Assembly (NCBI GenBank): GCA_030540405.1
Contig: JAUNWH010000017.1
Span: 1 to 45,894, forward strand
Reading direction: 5' to 3'
Source: Spirochaetales bacterium
GTDB lineage: Bacteria > Spirochaetota > Spirochaetia > Treponematales > Treponemataceae
DNA length: 45,894 nucleotides
Shown: in pieces, positions 1-7,894 of the stretch
Layout of the letters: every line of letters begins with the position of its first letter
Position numbering within the stretch: the first letter of the stretch is position 1
Position numbers and translations under genes: made by a program
Notes under the pieces: generated by a model
The model's database searches: none
The model's input: only the letters and a program-made list of their open reading frames with translations
What the model was told of the DNA's origin: nothing

Positions 1-183
1 AGTTAAAAATAAAACGAACTCAACTTAAAAACAAACTTAAATTAACTTAATTTTATATCTTTTTAAGCAGTGTATATGAACATCGAAAGGCTAACTATAG
101 ACATCCACAAGCACTGATGCAAGACGCAGAAGCATTGAAAAATTCCTGTGGAACTTTATGATTAAGTCTGCTATACTGTTGCA

Positions 184-912
184 ATGAATCTGATTGAGCT
201 TAAAGATATTTCCAAAAACTACAAGATGGACAAAGTAATTGTAAAGGCTGTGGACAAGGCTTCTTTTTCAATAAAGAAAGGCGAATTTGCGGCGATTTCC
301 GGCTCATCCGGCTCTGGAAAGTCCACGCTTCTGAACATAATCGGGCTTGTTGACCTGCCAACTTCCGGCACTCTGCTTTTAAACGGAAACGACATTTACG
401 CGCAAACAAAGCTTTCTGAAGACACAAAACTTTCCGCCTCGCTAGACAAAAAGCTCACAGTTCTTAGAAGAAAAAACCTCGGATTTATTTTTCAGACATT
501 CAATTTGATTCCAGTTTTAAATGTAAGGGAAAACGTGGAGCTTCCGCTTACGCTCGGACCTTCGTTCGCAACAGAAACCATGAACAAGAAGGAGCTTGAA
601 GAGTGGATTGACTTTCTGATTGAGACAGTCGGACTTTCAGCATGGAAAAACCACAAGCCTTCAGAACTTTCAGGCGGACAAAGGCAAAGGGTGGCAATTG
701 CGCGCGCGCTGGCTACAAAAGCCCCGGTAATTCTTGCAGATGAGCCGACCGCAAACCTTGACTCCAAAAATGGAGACCAGATTCTTGAGCTTATGAAAAA
801 CCTGAACAAGGAGCTTGAGACCACCTTTATTTTTTCAACTCACGATGCAAAAATTGTAAACATGGCAGACCACGTGATAAAAATTTCAGACGGAAAAATA
901 ATCTGCGCATAG
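184..912 (+). CDS. ABC transporter ATP-binding protein (LolD/MacB type)
   Basis: 242-residue ATPase subunit, the usual length for the LolD/FtsE/MacB group, which powers permeases for lipoprotein release, antimicrobial export or similar envelope tasks. Walker A reads GSSGSGKS (about residues 41-48), followed by a Q-loop in FIFQTFNLIP, the signature LSGGQRQR, Walker B VILADEPT and the switch His in STHD. A short insertion between Walker A and the Q-loop (around residues 70-95) is a common feature of this group. No permease lies downstream, so the partner is probably upstream, outside the window. The next gene starts 13 bases after the stop and may be cotranscribed. The family call is firm; the substrate is unknown. 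Confidence 0.9.
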   Translation: MNLIELKDISKNYKMDKVIVKAVDKASFSIKKGEFAAISGSSGSGKSTLLNIIGLVDLPTSGTLLLNGNDIYAQTKLSEDTKLSASLDKKLTVLRRKNLGFIFQTFNLIPVLNVRENVELPLTLGPSFATETMNKKELEEWIDFLIETVGLSAWKNHKPSELSGGQRQRVAIARALATKAPVILADEPTANLDSKNGDQILELMKNLNKELETTFIFSTHDAKIVNMADHVIKISDGKIICA

Positions 913-925
913 AAAGGAGCTTCTT

Positions 926-1297
926 ATGGGACTTTTTAGATTCTTTGGAAATATTGTTTGGTTTATTCTCTACGGATTTATTTCTGGGCTTGCATGGCTT
1001 TTTATCGGGCTGCTTTGGTGCGTTACAATTGTCGGCATTCCTGTAGGAATCCAGTGCTTTAAGATGTCTTGCGTTTCGTTCTTTCCGTTTGGAAAAAATA
1101 TTTTGCTTGGAACAAAAACAAGCTCTGTTATCCTTAACATTCTTTGGATTGTTTTTGGCGGTCTTGAACTTGCGCTTGGATATTTAGCGGCAGGAATTGT
1201 GTTCTGCTGCACAATCATCGGGATTCCGCTCGGACTTCAGTGCTTTAAACTTGTAAAACTCTCGTTCCTGCCATTCGGTGCAAAAATAGAAATCTGA
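926..1297 (+). CDS. YccF-domain inner-membrane protein
   Basis: 123 residues with two copies of the YccF-type unit. Each unit has a hydrophobic segment followed by a G-I-P-x-G-x-Q-C-F-K motif, at about residues 37-46 and 92-101, and each ends in a short basic/aromatic stretch with PFG. The pattern predicts four short membrane segments. The molecular role of YccF proteins is not established. The start follows GAAAGGAG by a proper spacing. It is close behind the ABC ATPase, so cotranscription is possible, but no functional link is known. Confidence 0.85.
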   Translation: MGLFRFFGNIVWFILYGFISGLAWLFIGLLWCVTIVGIPVGIQCFKMSCVSFFPFGKNILLGTKTSSVILNILWIVFGGLELALGYLAAGIVFCCTIIGIPLGLQCFKLVKLSFLPFGAKIEI

Positions 1298-1305
1298 AGT
1301 TCTAT

Positions 1306-1585
1306 CTAGCAATAAAACTTTACTTCTCCAAAGATTTCTTTCCATTTTGAAATAATTTCAAAAGAACGCACTTCAATAACACGCATGAATTTGTTTAAAG
1401 TTACTGCCGGTATTTTTGAATTGTTATTTGCAAGAGAGCATTTTCCGTCTTTTGTTATCCAGATTTTTGTTGCATTTGAAAGAGGCTTTCCTTCTGCAAT
1501 GTGAACATGAATTGGCTCAAGAGGCTCCGCCTTCATTTGTCCAAAAATATACCCAATAAGAACCTAACTTAAAAATTTGAGGCAT
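1306..1585 (-). pseudogene. DUF4160 protein gene, frameshifted near its 5' end
   Basis: The 3' part (from about base 1536 down) encodes residues starting EPLEPIHVHIAEGK and ending in EIISKWKEIFGEV, typical of DUF4160. The family N-terminus is present in a different frame. It starts at the ATG at 1585 (MPQIFKLGSYWVYFWTNEGG) and overlaps the end of the upstream gene by 17 bases. The two frames meet at 1523-1534, where GGCGGAG would need to be GGCGAG to join YFWTNEG to EPLEPIHVHI. The span of 280 bases is one more than a multiple of three, consistent with one inserted base. DUF4160 proteins are small and often paired with DUF2442, sometimes proposed as toxin-antitoxin-like. A downstream ATG at 1536 could still yield a 76-residue product. 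Confidence 0.75.
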
Positions 1586-1838
1586 TCAGCAAGCCTCCAG
1601 TTTGAGAAAACTCTAATATAAGATGAGCTTCCGACTTTACAATATCTTTCAAATATTCTATTTCCTTTTCTGAATAGCCGTATATGTCTTCCCATTTTTG
1701 CTCTGGCAAATAGCAAGCAGCATGTTTAAAACAAAGCTTTTCATCTGGTGTTTCCATATAGACTTTTACTTTTCCGTTAACCATTTCTGAATGAACAATT
1801 TCTGTTTCATCTGGCAATGTCATAAAAGGATACATCAT
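1569..1838 (-). CDS. Small conserved protein upstream of DUF4160
   Basis: 89 residues with no transmembrane or signal segment. It reads MMYPFMTLPDETEIVHSE and ends in GGLLNASNF. A GGAGG Shine-Dalgarno lies 7 bases before the ATG. I know similar small hypothetical proteins (MTL.D.TEI.HSE near the start, GG..NA.NF at the end) but no function for them. Its 3' end overlaps the reconstructed DUF4160 start by 17 bases, so the two are probably translationally coupled. By analogy with DUF2442-DUF4160 pairs it may be the partner protein, which is inference only. Confidence 0.7.
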   Translation of the reverse strand: MMYPFMTLPDETEIVHSEMVNGKVKVYMETPDEKLCFKHAACYLPEQKWEDIYGYSEKEIEYLKDIVKSEAHLILEFSQTGGLLNASNF

Positions 1839-1889
1839 TTTTTTCCTCCGTTACTTAATATAATAGCACAAATCTTTAAGAATTTTACC

Positions 1890-2438
1890 TTAATCTCTCT
1901 CAGGCTTGGTGAATTTGAAGAACTTTGGCGCTTTGTAGTCAATGTGCCAGCAGCCGTTGTAGAAGCCGTTTTCATTGGCTGTGGGGCTTACAAAGATTAC
2001 TTTTAAAGGATTTTCTGTGTCGTATAAAAAAGTATTCGAGTTCCAGTCCTTTTCTAAAAGCTCTCTTGAAAGTCCTTGGCCAAAAACTTTTTTCTTTGGA
2101 GTGTAAAAACTGATTTTGTATCTTCCCTTCTTTAAGAGAAGATGCATCGCCATTCCGCCGCAAAGATAATAAGAACGCTCATAAGGAATTCCTTTCTTTG
2201 GCTCGCTGATCCAGGAATAATTCGCCTTGGCTTTTGTGTAAGTTACATCCTCGCCAGTGCCGGCATCCTCAAGCTTTAAGTAGCAGCGGGTTTCATTTAC
2301 CTGATAGCTGTTTTCGGGGCGGTAGATTATGAGCGACCAGGGATTATGGCGCACTTCATCTTCCGCATAAAGGAAAACTGTATTCAGTAGAAGCAAGAAA
2401 AACGCAATGGAAAAAAATTCAGCTTTATTTGTTTTCAT
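1890..2438 (-). CDS. Secreted hypothetical protein
   Basis: 182 residues. The N-terminus (MKTNKAEFFSIAFFLLLLNTVFLYAED) has a short basic start and a hydrophobic core of about 15 residues, then an Ala-containing cleavage-like site near residue 25, so export is likely. The rest is rich in Tyr, Trp and Lys with several isolated Cys. No domain is recognised. Its start overlaps the end of the MATE gene upstream by 14 bases, which suggests one transcript and translational coupling. It ends about 50 bases after the 1569-1838 gene begins, on the same strand. Function unknown. Confidence 0.7.
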   Translation of the reverse strand: MKTNKAEFFSIAFFLLLLNTVFLYAEDEVRHNPWSLIIYRPENSYQVNETRCYLKLEDAGTGEDVTYTKAKANYSWISEPKKGIPYERSYYLCGGMAMHLLLKKGRYKISFYTPKKKVFGQGLSRELLEKDWNSNTFLYDTENPLKVIFVSPTANENGFYNGCWHIDYKAPKFFKFTKPERD

Positions 2439-3792
2439 CGCCTTTTATATTAAGTTTTTTCTGGTAAAAAATAAAGAACGCAAGATTCAAGGCGATTCCA
2501 AAAACTGTGGCTGCAGGAGCGGCAAGTCCAATCATCGAAAGGCTTGCATCAGGCTGAACAGACATTATGTACGACATCGGAAGGCGAACAAGAAAAGACT
2601 GCGCAAGTCCCTGAATCATAACAAGCATCGTTGCGCCGTGTCCGTTAAAGTAGCCGATAAAACTGAACAGAACAGAAGTTACAACAGCTTCAATTGCAAA
2701 GCCGCGCAAATATTCAAATGAACGGCGGATTACATTTTCGTTGTCAGTAAAAATAGAAGACACAAAATCGCCTTTAAAGAAAATCAGAATGAAAACAAAA
2801 ATTCCTATAAGCGCGCCAATCGCCATTCCTGTAAGCATGGACTTCGTTGCCCGCCTTTCATTTTTTGCGCCCACATTCTGCGAAACAAAACTGGACATCG
2901 ACTGCATAAGAGAACTTGGAACAAGCATTACAAACGCAACAATTTTATTTGCAACTCCGTATCCAGAAGAAGCTTCAAGTCCAAGACGATTTATAAAAGC
3001 AACAAGGCACATGAAAGATATTTGAGTCAAAAGCTCCTGAAATCCAATAGGAATTCCAATCTTTATTATTCCGCGCAGTTCCTCGTTAAAGCGCAAATCT
3101 TTTCTATTTATGTGCACAAGTTTTTTTCTTCTGATTATAATTATAGAAAGCACAACGGAAACTGCCTGAGCCGCAACAGTTGCAATGGCAGCTCCGGCAA
3201 CATTCATTTTAAATCCTGCAATCAAAACAAGATCGCCTGCAATATTCACGGCGCAAGCAATTCCCACAAAAAGCAGAGGACTTTTTGAATCTCCCAGTCC
3301 GCGGAAAACTGCGCTGATTAAATTGTACGCAAGAATAAAAATAAATCCGGCTCCGCAAATTCTTATATACTGAACTGTATGATCAATTGCTTCTGAAGGA
3401 GCCTGCATAAGAAGCGCGATCGGGCGTGCAAAAACAACAAGGCAAACGGTAAAAATAATTCCTGCGCACAAAAAGAAAACTATAGAGCCTCCAATAACAC
3501 GGCTGATTTTTTCAGGATTTTTTTCGCCCAGATATTTTGCGATAAGAACTGTAACAGAAGTTGCAAAGCCTGCAAGAACAAATGTAAAAAGGTTCATTAT
3601 ATTTGAGCCTGTGGAAACACCGGAAATTCCTTCCGTAGTTCCGAATCTTCCCACAACCATAATATCCACTGCGCCATAAGCAGCCTGAAGAATCAGCGCG
3701 CCAAGAATGGGAATCATAAAGCGCAGCATCTTTGAAAGAATCGGGCCGGACGTAAAGTCATTCGCAGCCGTCAATTTGTTTTCGTTCAACAT
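2425..3792 (-). CDS. MATE family efflux protein
   Basis: 455 residues with about twelve hydrophobic segments in two related halves. The N-terminal half contains the MATE-typical stretch around GAVDIMVVGRFG (residues 40-51), and AVFRGLGDSK marks the middle. MATE proteins export cationic drugs or metabolites using Na+ or H+ gradients across the inner membrane. The substrate cannot be read from sequence. The gene heads a short minus-strand unit with the secreted protein that overlaps its 3' end. A second MATE gene is found at 35928-37256. Confidence 0.9.
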   Translation of the reverse strand: MLNENKLTAANDFTSGPILSKMLRFMIPILGALILQAAYGAVDIMVVGRFGTTEGISGVSTGSNIMNLFTFVLAGFATSVTVLIAKYLGEKNPEKISRVIGGSIVFFLCAGIIFTVCLVVFARPIALLMQAPSEAIDHTVQYIRICGAGFIFILAYNLISAVFRGLGDSKSPLLFVGIACAVNIAGDLVLIAGFKMNVAGAAIATVAAQAVSVVLSIIIIRRKKLVHINRKDLRFNEELRGIIKIGIPIGFQELLTQISFMCLVAFINRLGLEASSGYGVANKIVAFVMLVPSSLMQSMSSFVSQNVGAKNERRATKSMLTGMAIGALIGIFVFILIFFKGDFVSSIFTDNENVIRRSFEYLRGFAIEAVVTSVLFSFIGYFNGHGATMLVMIQGLAQSFLVRLPMSYIMSVQPDASLSMIGLAAPAATVFGIALNLAFFIFYQKKLNIKGDENK

Positions 3793-3942
3793 GGAATATA
3801 TTTTATTAAATCAAAAATTTGTTTCAAGCAATACAATGACTAATTTTTTGTTATTGACTTGAACATAAAAAAAACAGCTCCGTGTGGCAAAATATAATTC
3901 AAAATATTCTTAAAAAATATTGCAAAATTTAATGTTTTCCTG

Positions 3943-3971
3943 TTGACATTTTTTTTCATAAACTATAATAT
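3943..3971 (+). promoter_or_regulatory. Promoter of tRNA-Gly
   Basis: TTGACA at 3943-3948 is a perfect -35 box. TATAAT at 3964-3969 (spacer 15) or the overlapping TAATAT at 3966-3971 (spacer 17) can serve as the -10. The tRNA begins about 18 bases downstream, fitting a short 5' leader. Confidence 0.65.
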
Positions 3972-3987
3972 ATCAAGCATAAGCAAT

Positions 3988-4060
3988 GCGGCAGTCGTAT
4001 AACGGCTTATTACCCCAGCCTTCCAAGCTGGAGACGAGGGTTCGACTCCCTTCTGCCGCT
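3988..4060 (+). tRNA. tRNA-Gly (anticodon TCC)
   Basis: 73 bases. The acceptor stem GCGGCAG (3988-3994) pairs with CTGCCGC (4053-4059) and the discriminator is T4060. The anticodon stem CCAGC/GCTGG (4015-4019/4027-4031) encloses loop CTTCCAA with TCC at 4022-4024. The T-arm reads GAGGGTTCGACTCCC. The 3' CCA is not encoded. It has its own promoter and terminator, so it is a single-gene unit. Confidence 0.95.
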
Positions 4061-4064
4061 TTCG

Positions 4065-4094
4065 GACCTTAGTTTTTCTAAGGTCTTTTTTTTT
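4065..4094 (+). terminator. Rho-independent terminator of tRNA-Gly
   Basis: Perfect 8-bp stem GACCTTAG (4065-4072) and CTAAGGTC (4078-4085) with a TTTTT loop, followed by nine T (4086-4094). Confidence 0.92.
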
Positions 4095-4128
4095 GTCTAT
4101 TTAACTTGGATTTCTATTTTTTATAAAC

Positions 4129-4201
4129 TGTCATCGCCATGCTTGACACGGCGATCCAATGCAACTTTTCATAGATTATCGGATCAAGCCCGATAATGAC
4201 A
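4129..4201. repeat. Nested-palindrome intergenic repeat, copy 1
   Basis: Bounded by TGTCAT and ATGACA. The first arm (TCGCCATGCTTGACACGGCGA) and second arm (TTATCGGATCAAGCCCGATAA) are each imperfect palindromes, joined by about 16 bases. The same architecture recurs at 18936, 19631, 35513 and 37486. It sits between the tRNA terminator and ugd. Confidence 0.8.
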
Positions 4202-4244
4202 GTAAAACAAAAAATCTGAAATCTTGCTTTATTTGGGGGAAAGA

Positions 4245-5429
4245 ATGAAAATAGCAGTAGCAGGAACAGGATACGTAGGACTTTCAAACGCAATTTTGCT
4301 TTCACAGCACAATGAAGTTTTCGCAACAGATATAATTCAGGCTAAAGTTGACTTAATAAACAGCAAAAAATCTCCAATTATAGACAAGGAAATTGAAGAA
4401 TACCTTGCAAACAAAAAACTCAATCTTACAGCCACAACAGATGCAAAACTTGCCTACAAGGACGCTGACTTTATCATTATTTCAACTCCAACAAACTACG
4501 ACCCGGAAAAAAACTACTTTGACACTTCTTCTGTTGAAGCGGTTCTAAAACTTGTAAAAGAAATAAATCCAGAAGCAACAGTTGTAATAAAGTCCACAAT
4601 TCCAGTCGGGTACACTGAAAAAATCCGCGCGGAAATGGGAATAAAAAACCTTCTCTTTTCCCCGGAATTTTTACGCGAAGGACACGCTCTTTATGACAAC
4701 CTTTATCCGTCAAGAATCGTTGTAAGTTTTCCAAAAGAACAGCCGGAACTAAAAGAAAAAGCCGAGCAGTTCGCTTCATTGCTAAAAGAAGGCGCAATCA
4801 AAGAAGACATCAAGATTCTTTTTCCAAACTGTACAGAAGCAGAGGCAATCAAGCTTTTTGCAAACACATATCTTGCCTTGAGAGTCGCATATTTCAACGA
4901 GCTGGACACTTATGCGGAAGTACGCGGACTGAACACGAAGTCTATTATAGAAGGAATCTGCCTAGATCCAAGAATCGGAGATTTCTACAACAATCCTTCG
5001 TTCGGCTATGGCGGCTACTGTCTTCCAAAAGACACAAAGCAGCTTCTTGCAAACTACAAGGATGTTCCGCAGAATTTAATCCATGCGATTGTAGATTCAA
5101 ATTCAACACGCAAGGACTTTATCGCAGAGCAGATTATCGCAAAAAAACCAAAAGTTGTGGGAGTTTTCCGCCTTACAATGAAAGCAAACAGCGACAATTT
5201 CCGCCAAAGTTCAATTCAGGGAATTATGAAGCGCATAAAGGCAAAGGGAATTCCTGTAGTTGTTTACGAGCCTTCTTATAAGGAAGAAGAATTTTTCGGC
5301 TCAAAAGTAATCAAAAATCTTGAGGAATTCAAGAAAAACTGCGATATAATTATTTCAAACAGAATGTCTCCAGAGCTTGCAGACGTAAAAGAAAAAGTCT
5401 ACACAAGAGATTTGTATTCGCGCGACTAA
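4245..5429 (+). CDS. ugd: UDP-glucose 6-dehydrogenase
   Basis: 394 residues, close to the short Ugd class. It oxidises UDP-glucose to UDP-glucuronate with two NAD+, supplying acidic sugar nucleotide for surface glycans. The N-terminal Rossmann motif is GTGYVGLS (residues 7-14), the [10 protein letters not shown] segment follows, and the catalytic Cys is Cys259 in [10 protein letters not shown]. The start was placed at the ATG at 4245 because GGGGGAAAG precedes it and the Rossmann fold then begins properly ([12 protein letters not shown]). An in-frame ATG at 4224 lacks these. The gene is followed after 9 bases by a glycosyltransferase, pointing to a polysaccharide unit. The nested-palindrome repeat lies just upstream. 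Confidence 0.95.
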   Translation: MKIAVAGTGYVGLSNAILLSQHNEVFATDIIQAKVDLINSKKSPIIDKEIEEYLANKKLNLTATTDAKLAYKDADFIIISTPTNYDPEKNYFDTSSVEAVLKLVKEINPEATVVIKSTIPVGYTEKIRAEMGIKNLLFSPEFLREGHALYDNLYPSRIVVSFPKEQPELKEKAEQFASLLKEGAIKEDIKILFPNCTEAEAIKLFANTYLALRVAYFNELDTYAEVRGLNTKSIIEGICLDPRIGDFYNNPSFGYGGYCLPKDTKQLLANYKDVPQNLIHAIVDSNSTRKDFIAEQIIAKKPKVVGVFRLTMKANSDNFRQSSIQGIMKRIKAKGIPVVVYEPSYKEEEFFGSKVIKNLEEFKKNCDIIISNRMSPELADVKEKVYTRDLYSRD

Positions 5430-5438
5430 GGCTTAAAG

Positions 5439-6494
5439 ATGATTTTAATAAACGGAAACTTTCTTTGCAGAAACCTCACAGGAATTGAAAGATTCGCCTG
5501 GGAAACTTGCAGGCATCTGGACTTAATTGTTTCAAAAGAAGACAACATCGCGCTCTATGCTCCTGCAAACGCAAAGTCAGTTCCAGAATACAAAAATATT
5601 AAAATCATCATGGCAAAAAAAAGCATCAAGAGCTTTCCGCTGTGGGACATGGGAACCTTTTCTTTGGCCTGCAAAAAGATGAAGGCAACAGGGCTTAACT
5701 TTTCAAATACTGCCCCGCTTGGAAAAAACTGCGGATTTTCTTTTATACATGACATTTACGCAAAGGATTTTCCACAGGACTTTAAAACGTTCAAGGACAA
5801 GCTCATAAGGCTTTACTGCCGCCTAAGCTACTGGAATATCGTAAAAAACGCAAAAAAAATCATAACAGTTTCGCAGTTCAGCAAAGAGCGAATTCTAAAG
5901 GCATACAAAGTTTCGCCAGAGAGAATAGAAATTGTTCCAAACGGCTGGGATCACTTTAAGTCAATAAAAGCGGACAATTCCATATTTGAAAAGTTTCCGC
6001 AGATTGAAAAAGGCGGCTTTTACTTTACACTCGGAAGCCTTTCAAAGCGCAAAAACCTCAAATGGATTGCATCTTACGCAAAAAAAAATCCAGATGAAAA
6101 GTTTGCAGTTTCTGGAAAGGCAATATCAGGGCTTGTTCCAAAGGAGCTTGAAGACCTGCAGAGCCTTCCGAATGTAACACTTTTAGGCTATGTAACAGAC
6201 GGACAAGTAAAATCGCTGATGGAAAACTGCAAGGCGTTTGTTTTTCCCTCTTATTATGAAGGATTTGGAATTCCGCCGCTTGAAGCCCTTTCCTGCAAGG
6301 CAAAGATAATAGTCTCAAAGTCGGCAAGTCTTCCTGAAATATACGGAAATTCCGCCCATTATATTGAATGGGACAACACGGACTGCAATTTAAACGAGCT
6401 TTTAATTGAAGAAACAGAATCCCCTGAACATATTCTTGAAAAATACACTTACAAAAATTCTGCGGAAATCCTAAAAAAAATCATAAAAAGTTAA
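5439..6494 (+). CDS. GT4-type (GT-B fold) glycosyltransferase
   Basis: 351 residues. The C-terminal half is a clear glycosyltransferase group 1 domain: FTLGSLSKRKN at about 189-199, NVTLLGYVTDGQV, and the donor-site motif YYEGFGIPPLEALSCKA around residues 273-289 with the E-x7-E pattern. The N-terminal half (NLTGIERFAWE) resembles mannosyltransferase-like acceptor domains. It starts 9 bases after ugd and is probably cotranscribed, so its product is likely a surface polysaccharide containing a UDP-derived sugar. Donor and acceptor are not predictable. Confidence 0.88.
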   Translation: MILINGNFLCRNLTGIERFAWETCRHLDLIVSKEDNIALYAPANAKSVPEYKNIKIIMAKKSIKSFPLWDMGTFSLACKKMKATGLNFSNTAPLGKNCGFSFIHDIYAKDFPQDFKTFKDKLIRLYCRLSYWNIVKNAKKIITVSQFSKERILKAYKVSPERIEIVPNGWDHFKSIKADNSIFEKFPQIEKGGFYFTLGSLSKRKNLKWIASYAKKNPDEKFAVSGKAISGLVPKELEDLQSLPNVTLLGYVTDGQVKSLMENCKAFVFPSYYEGFGIPPLEALSCKAKIIVSKSASLPEIYGNSAHYIEWDNTDCNLNELLIEETESPEHILEKYTYKNSAEILKKIIKS

Positions 6495-6503
6495 AAAAAA
6501 CGC

Positions 6504-6531
6504 TAAAGTTAAGCCTCCGTTATGCCGATAA
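6504..6531 (+). promoter_or_regulatory. Sigma-28 (FliA) type promoter of flaB1
   Basis: TAAA at 6504-6507 and a perfect GCCGATAA at 6524-6531, separated by 16 bases. This matches the flagellar sigma-28 consensus. Transcription from about 6538 gives a leader of roughly 148 bases before the flaB1 ATG. Confidence 0.85.
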
Positions 6532-6590
6532 TTATACTGAAAAACCATGGCTGTTCAACTTCGTAGAAGACATCAGTCAGGCTATTCAAT

Positions 6591-6680
6591 GTAAAAGATT
6601 GCAGATGTAGCCTTGTAATGCAGATGTAGTCTTTTACAGTTTTAGACCGAAAGGATTTGGTCTTTATATTCCATGGAGGA
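6591..6680 (+). promoter_or_regulatory. Structured flaB1 leader with candidate CsrA sites
   Basis: GTAAAAGA (6591-6598) pairs with TCTTTTAC (6630-6637), enclosing a 10-base direct repeat GCAGATGTAG (6601-6610 and 6620-6629). A second hairpin AGACC/GGTCT (6644-6648/6659-6663) carries GGA (6653-6655) in its loop. A further GGA lies in the Shine-Dalgarno GGAGGA (6675-6680). Paired GGA sites, one in a loop and one at the ribosome site, are the hallmark of CsrA targets. fliW-csrA is present 8 kb away. Confidence 0.55.
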
Positions 6681-6685
6681 AAAAT

Positions 6686-7546
6686 ATGGTCATCAACCAC
6701 AACATGTCCGCAATGTTTTCAAACCGTTCTTTAGGAGTAACTCAGGGTTCACTCACAAAGGACATGGAGAAACTTTCTTCTGGCCAGAAAATCAACCGCG
6801 CTGGAGACGACGCTTCAGGACTCGCAGTTTCTGAAAAAATGAGATCTCAGATCCGCGGATTGAACCAGGCTTCAAGAAACGCAGCAAACGGAATCAGCTT
6901 CATTCAGACAACTGAAGGATATTTGCAGGAAACTACAGACATCATTCAGCGCATCCGCGAACTTGCAGTTCAGGCTTCAAACGGAATTTATTCAGATGAA
7001 GACAGAATGCAGATTCAGGTTGAAGTAAGCCAGCTCGTAGCAGAAGTAGACCGCATCGCTTCCCAGGCGCAGTTCAACGGTATGAATATGCTCACAGGAA
7101 GATTTGCACAGGCTACTGGAGAAAACACTCCTACAGCTTCTATGTGGCTCCACATCGGCGCAAACATGGATCAGCGTATGTCTGTTTTCATTGGAACTAT
7201 GACAGCTGCTGCTCTTGGAATGAGAGAAATTGGAACTGAAGAAGTTATGACAATTGCGGCTCCAAGTGATGCCAACCGCGCAATCGGAACTCTTGATGAA
7301 GCTCTTAAAATCATCAACAAGCAGAGAGCAGATCTTGGCGCATACCAAAACCGCCTTGACTATGCTGTAAAGGGCCTTGATATTGCCGCTGAAAATACAC
7401 AGGCATCTGAATCAAGAATCCGCGACACAGACATGGCTTCTGCGATGGTAGAATTCACCAAGAACCAGGTATTGTCACAGTCTGGAATTGCAATGCTCGC
7501 TCAGGCTAACAGCCAGTCACAAAGCGTCTTGTCTTTGCTCCAATAG
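6686..7546 (+). CDS. flaB: Flagellin FlaB, filament core protein (copy 1)
   Basis: 286 residues, the size of spirochaete FlaB. The N-terminal D0/D1 region starts [11 protein letters not shown] and contains [20 protein letters not shown]; the C-terminal D1/D0 region ends in [13 protein letters not shown]. The short central part replaces the large D2/D3 domains of enterobacterial flagellin, as expected for a periplasmic filament. Shine-Dalgarno GGAGGA lies 5 bases before the ATG. A sigma-28 promoter lies upstream and a hairpin after the stop. It is the first of two FlaB genes, roughly three-quarters alike by eye. FlaB proteins form the core of the periplasmic flagellum; no FlaA sheath gene is in the window. 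Confidence 0.97.
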   Translation: MVINHNMSAMFSNRSLGVTQGSLTKDMEKLSSGQKINRAGDDASGLAVSEKMRSQIRGLNQASRNAANGISFIQTTEGYLQETTDIIQRIRELAVQASNGIYSDEDRMQIQVEVSQLVAEVDRIASQAQFNGMNMLTGRFAQATGENTPTASMWLHIGANMDQRMSVFIGTMTAAALGMREIGTEEVMTIAAPSDANRAIGTLDEALKIINKQRADLGAYQNRLDYAVKGLDIAAENTQASESRIRDTDMASAMVEFTKNQVLSQSGIAMLAQANSQSQSVLSLLQ

Positions 7547-7563
7547 TGTGATATACTGAATAC

Positions 7564-7591
7564 AAAGAGCATGGAATTTTCTATGCTCTTT
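7564..7591 (+). terminator. Hairpin after flaB1
   Basis: Perfect 9-bp stem AAAGAGCAT (7564-7572) and ATGCTCTTT (7583-7591) with a 10-base loop. It lacks a long T tract, so it may terminate weakly or protect the mRNA 3' end. Confidence 0.5.
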
Positions 7592-7894
7592 GCCGTTTGC
7601 AGGTTTGATTTACGCTTCAACTTTGCTTTCTTTTTAAGTCTTTCCCGCAAAACCAGCTGTGCTTTTAGACACGGCTTTGCTTCGTTTTAGAAGCTGATCT
7701 TTGAAAATTCTGTTTTCCATGATTGTCTGTAACAGCATAGACGGTTGCTTAAATTTTTTACAAGGGAAATAAAAGCAACGGTTCCTGCTGTAAAAGGTCT
7801 AAAACTTCCGCCGGGGGCGCAAAAACCAGCGGAAAGCCTTTACAGACGGGCATTTTGCATGATGCATTATGTACGATTCATGGAGGACATTATT
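7592..7894 (+). promoter_or_regulatory. flaB2 upstream region and leader hairpin
   Basis: No gene is seen here. The reading frame open from 7745 into flaB2 lacks flagellin-like sequence before 7895. A strong imperfect hairpin at 7788-7845 pairs CTGTAAAAGG with CCTTTACAG and TTCCGCCGG with CCAGCGGAA. Shine-Dalgarno GGAGGA is at 7882-7887, 7 bases before the ATG. I could not find a sigma-28 consensus in this stretch, so flaB2 may use another promoter or read-through from flaB1. Confidence 0.45.

Noticed and set aside
3793-3830. Promoter giving a leaderless mRNA for the first MATE gene (TTGAAA-16-TAAAAT)
   Set aside because: The -10 lies so close to the ATG that the mRNA would be leaderless; AT-rich sequence makes chance matches likely and the true start codon is not certain.
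4224-4244. Earlier start for ugd (MLYLGER)
   Set aside because: The ATG at 4245 has GGGGGAAAG before it and gives the normal Rossmann start; the extension would encode the ribosome site itself.
6509-6700. Minus-strand frame over the flaB1 leader
   Set aside because: It lies across the sigma-28 promoter and leader hairpins of flaB1 and has no ribosome site or family sequence.
7745-7894. Upstream extension of flaB2 by 50 residues
   Set aside because: The flagellin family begins at MVINHNM; the ATG at 7895 has a perfect ribosome site and the extension covers a hairpin leader.
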